A stretch of 22,556 nucleotides of DNA from a virus, in IMG/VR virus record IMGVR_UViG_3300027733_001415, positions 1 through 22,556 of that record; one strand, 5' to 3'. Positions 22,055 through 22,556 of the stretch are shown here, piece by piece. Positions within the stretch are counted from its first letter, which is position 1; each line of letters starts with the position of its first letter. The notes below the pieces were generated by a model, which was not told the DNA's origin, made no database searches, and was given only the letters and a program-made list of their open reading frames with translations. The translations under genes and the position numbers were made by a program.

Positions 22055-22556
22055 ATGGAATTTAAAAAGGGTGATTTACTAATATCCGAAGATAAAAGTG
22101 AAGAAGGGATATTAAAAAAAATACTGTCCAAGTTTAAAGATATTAAAAATAGGGCTAAGTCTGAAATGGAAGAGACTAAGGCGTTAGTCCGAATATTAAC
22201 CTATGCGGTAAAGTCATACGCAAAAAATAGAGACTTTGACTTAGATAAAAAAGATATTGAATTTATTCAAGGGCAATCAGGGGATGTTATTAAAAACTTA
22301 CTAATGGTTGTCATTTCAATAATCCCGATACCAATCCCAATCACTCCATTCTTAATTATATTTGGTAAAAAAATAGGTATTGACATTGCACCAAAGGAAC
22401 ACGAAATTCCTGAGAAAGGAAAGAAAAAAGATAAAACGGATGAATCAGTAATATCTGAAGTATCAAATATGAAAATAATAATCACAGAAAGACAGTTAAA
22501 TTATTTGTTAGAGGCAACAAATAGTCCTTGCCCTGAAGGTAAAAAGGAAGACACAC
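22055..22556 (+). CDS. LETM1-like membrane protein with internal tag (cut by window end)
   Basis: Open from ATG 22055 to the window end (167 codons, no stop). Residues 75-112 (GDVIKNLLMVVISIIPIPIPITPFLIIFGKKIGID) form a hydrophobic, Pro-rich hairpin followed by a basic G-K-K and PKE, a pattern like LETM1-type domains in phage proteins. The first 12 residues end LLISE, and a full tag, MKIIITERQLNYLLE, lies in frame at 139-153 (ATG at 22469). The tag is followed by Ala and a CPEG segment. Either one long protein is cut at an internal site, or a second gene starts at 22469 and the first lacks its own stop. The 3' end is missing, so this is undecided. Confidence 0.6.
   Translation, partial: MEFKKGDLLISEDKSEEGILKKILSKFKDIKNRAKSEMEETKALVRILTYAVKSYAKNRDFDLDKKDIEFIQGQSGDVIKNLLMVVISIIPIPIPITPFLIIFGKKIGIDIAPKEHEIPEKGKKKDKTDESVISEVSNMKIIITERQLNYLLEATNSPCPEGKKEDT

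Overview
The window is AT-rich, densely packed, and reads as part of a large tailed-phage genome, or a prophage or metagenome contig of one, infecting a Bacteroidota host, probably Flavobacteriia. The evidence is: (i) promoters of the Bacteroidota housekeeping type (-33 TTTG/TTG, about 20 bases, -7 TATATTTG); (ii) two free-standing homing endonucleases (a NUMOD3/PD-(D/E)XK type and a GIY-YIG type); (iii) phage-type enzymes (RNA ligase, P-loop kinase, cell-wall enzymes); (iv) many tiny overlapping genes of unknown function; and (v) a recurring N-terminal peptide on otherwise unrelated proteins. No capsid, tail, terminase or polymerase gene lies here, so the phage assignment is an inference.

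Layout. 8-4897: a hotdog thioesterase, two metallophosphoesterases flanking the rest, a reverse-strand tagged membrane protein, a protein with seven 10-residue repeats, a P-loop kinase and a homing endonuclease. 4924-6585: a tagged HEIKH metalloprotease, a terminator and an exported RlpA-like protein. 6622-9150: small unknown genes and an RNA ligase, closed by a strong terminator. 9193-12555: a run of nine tightly spaced genes that includes an AAA ATPase and a HAD phosphatase. 12556-12790: a noncoding gap with a terminator and a possible small RNA. 12791-14066: two HAD-fold proteins around an unknown gene. 14078-15267 (reverse): an L,D-transpeptidase-like protein and a GIY-YIG endonuclease. 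15327-21668: a long forward block containing two PD-(D/E)XK nuclease-like proteins and a zinc-ribbon protein, three of them with N-terminal tags. 21734-21985: a stand-alone small gene with its own promoter and terminator. 22055-end: an incomplete LETM1-like membrane protein.

Two points stand out. First, at least five gene starts, and one in-frame site inside a sixth ORF, carry short peptides of the type MKIIITExQ...(L/I)xE or a variant. They end like the (L/I)xE cleavage sites of T4-type prohead proteases, and the proteins behind them include a protease, two nucleases and a membrane protein. This suggests a set of proteins packed into the capsid and perhaps delivered with the DNA. Second, many starts are fused to a promoter. 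Six genes have a TATATTTG box exactly four bases before the start codon, mostly with a -33 element. Another group has a (T)ATATTTA box, usually five bases before ATG and without a clear -33 element. Most tag-bearing genes use or follow the second type. This looks like an early/host versus late/phage promoter pair that mostly produces leaderless mRNAs.

A kinase, an RNA ligase and three HAD-fold proteins could together form a dispersed RNA end-repair set.
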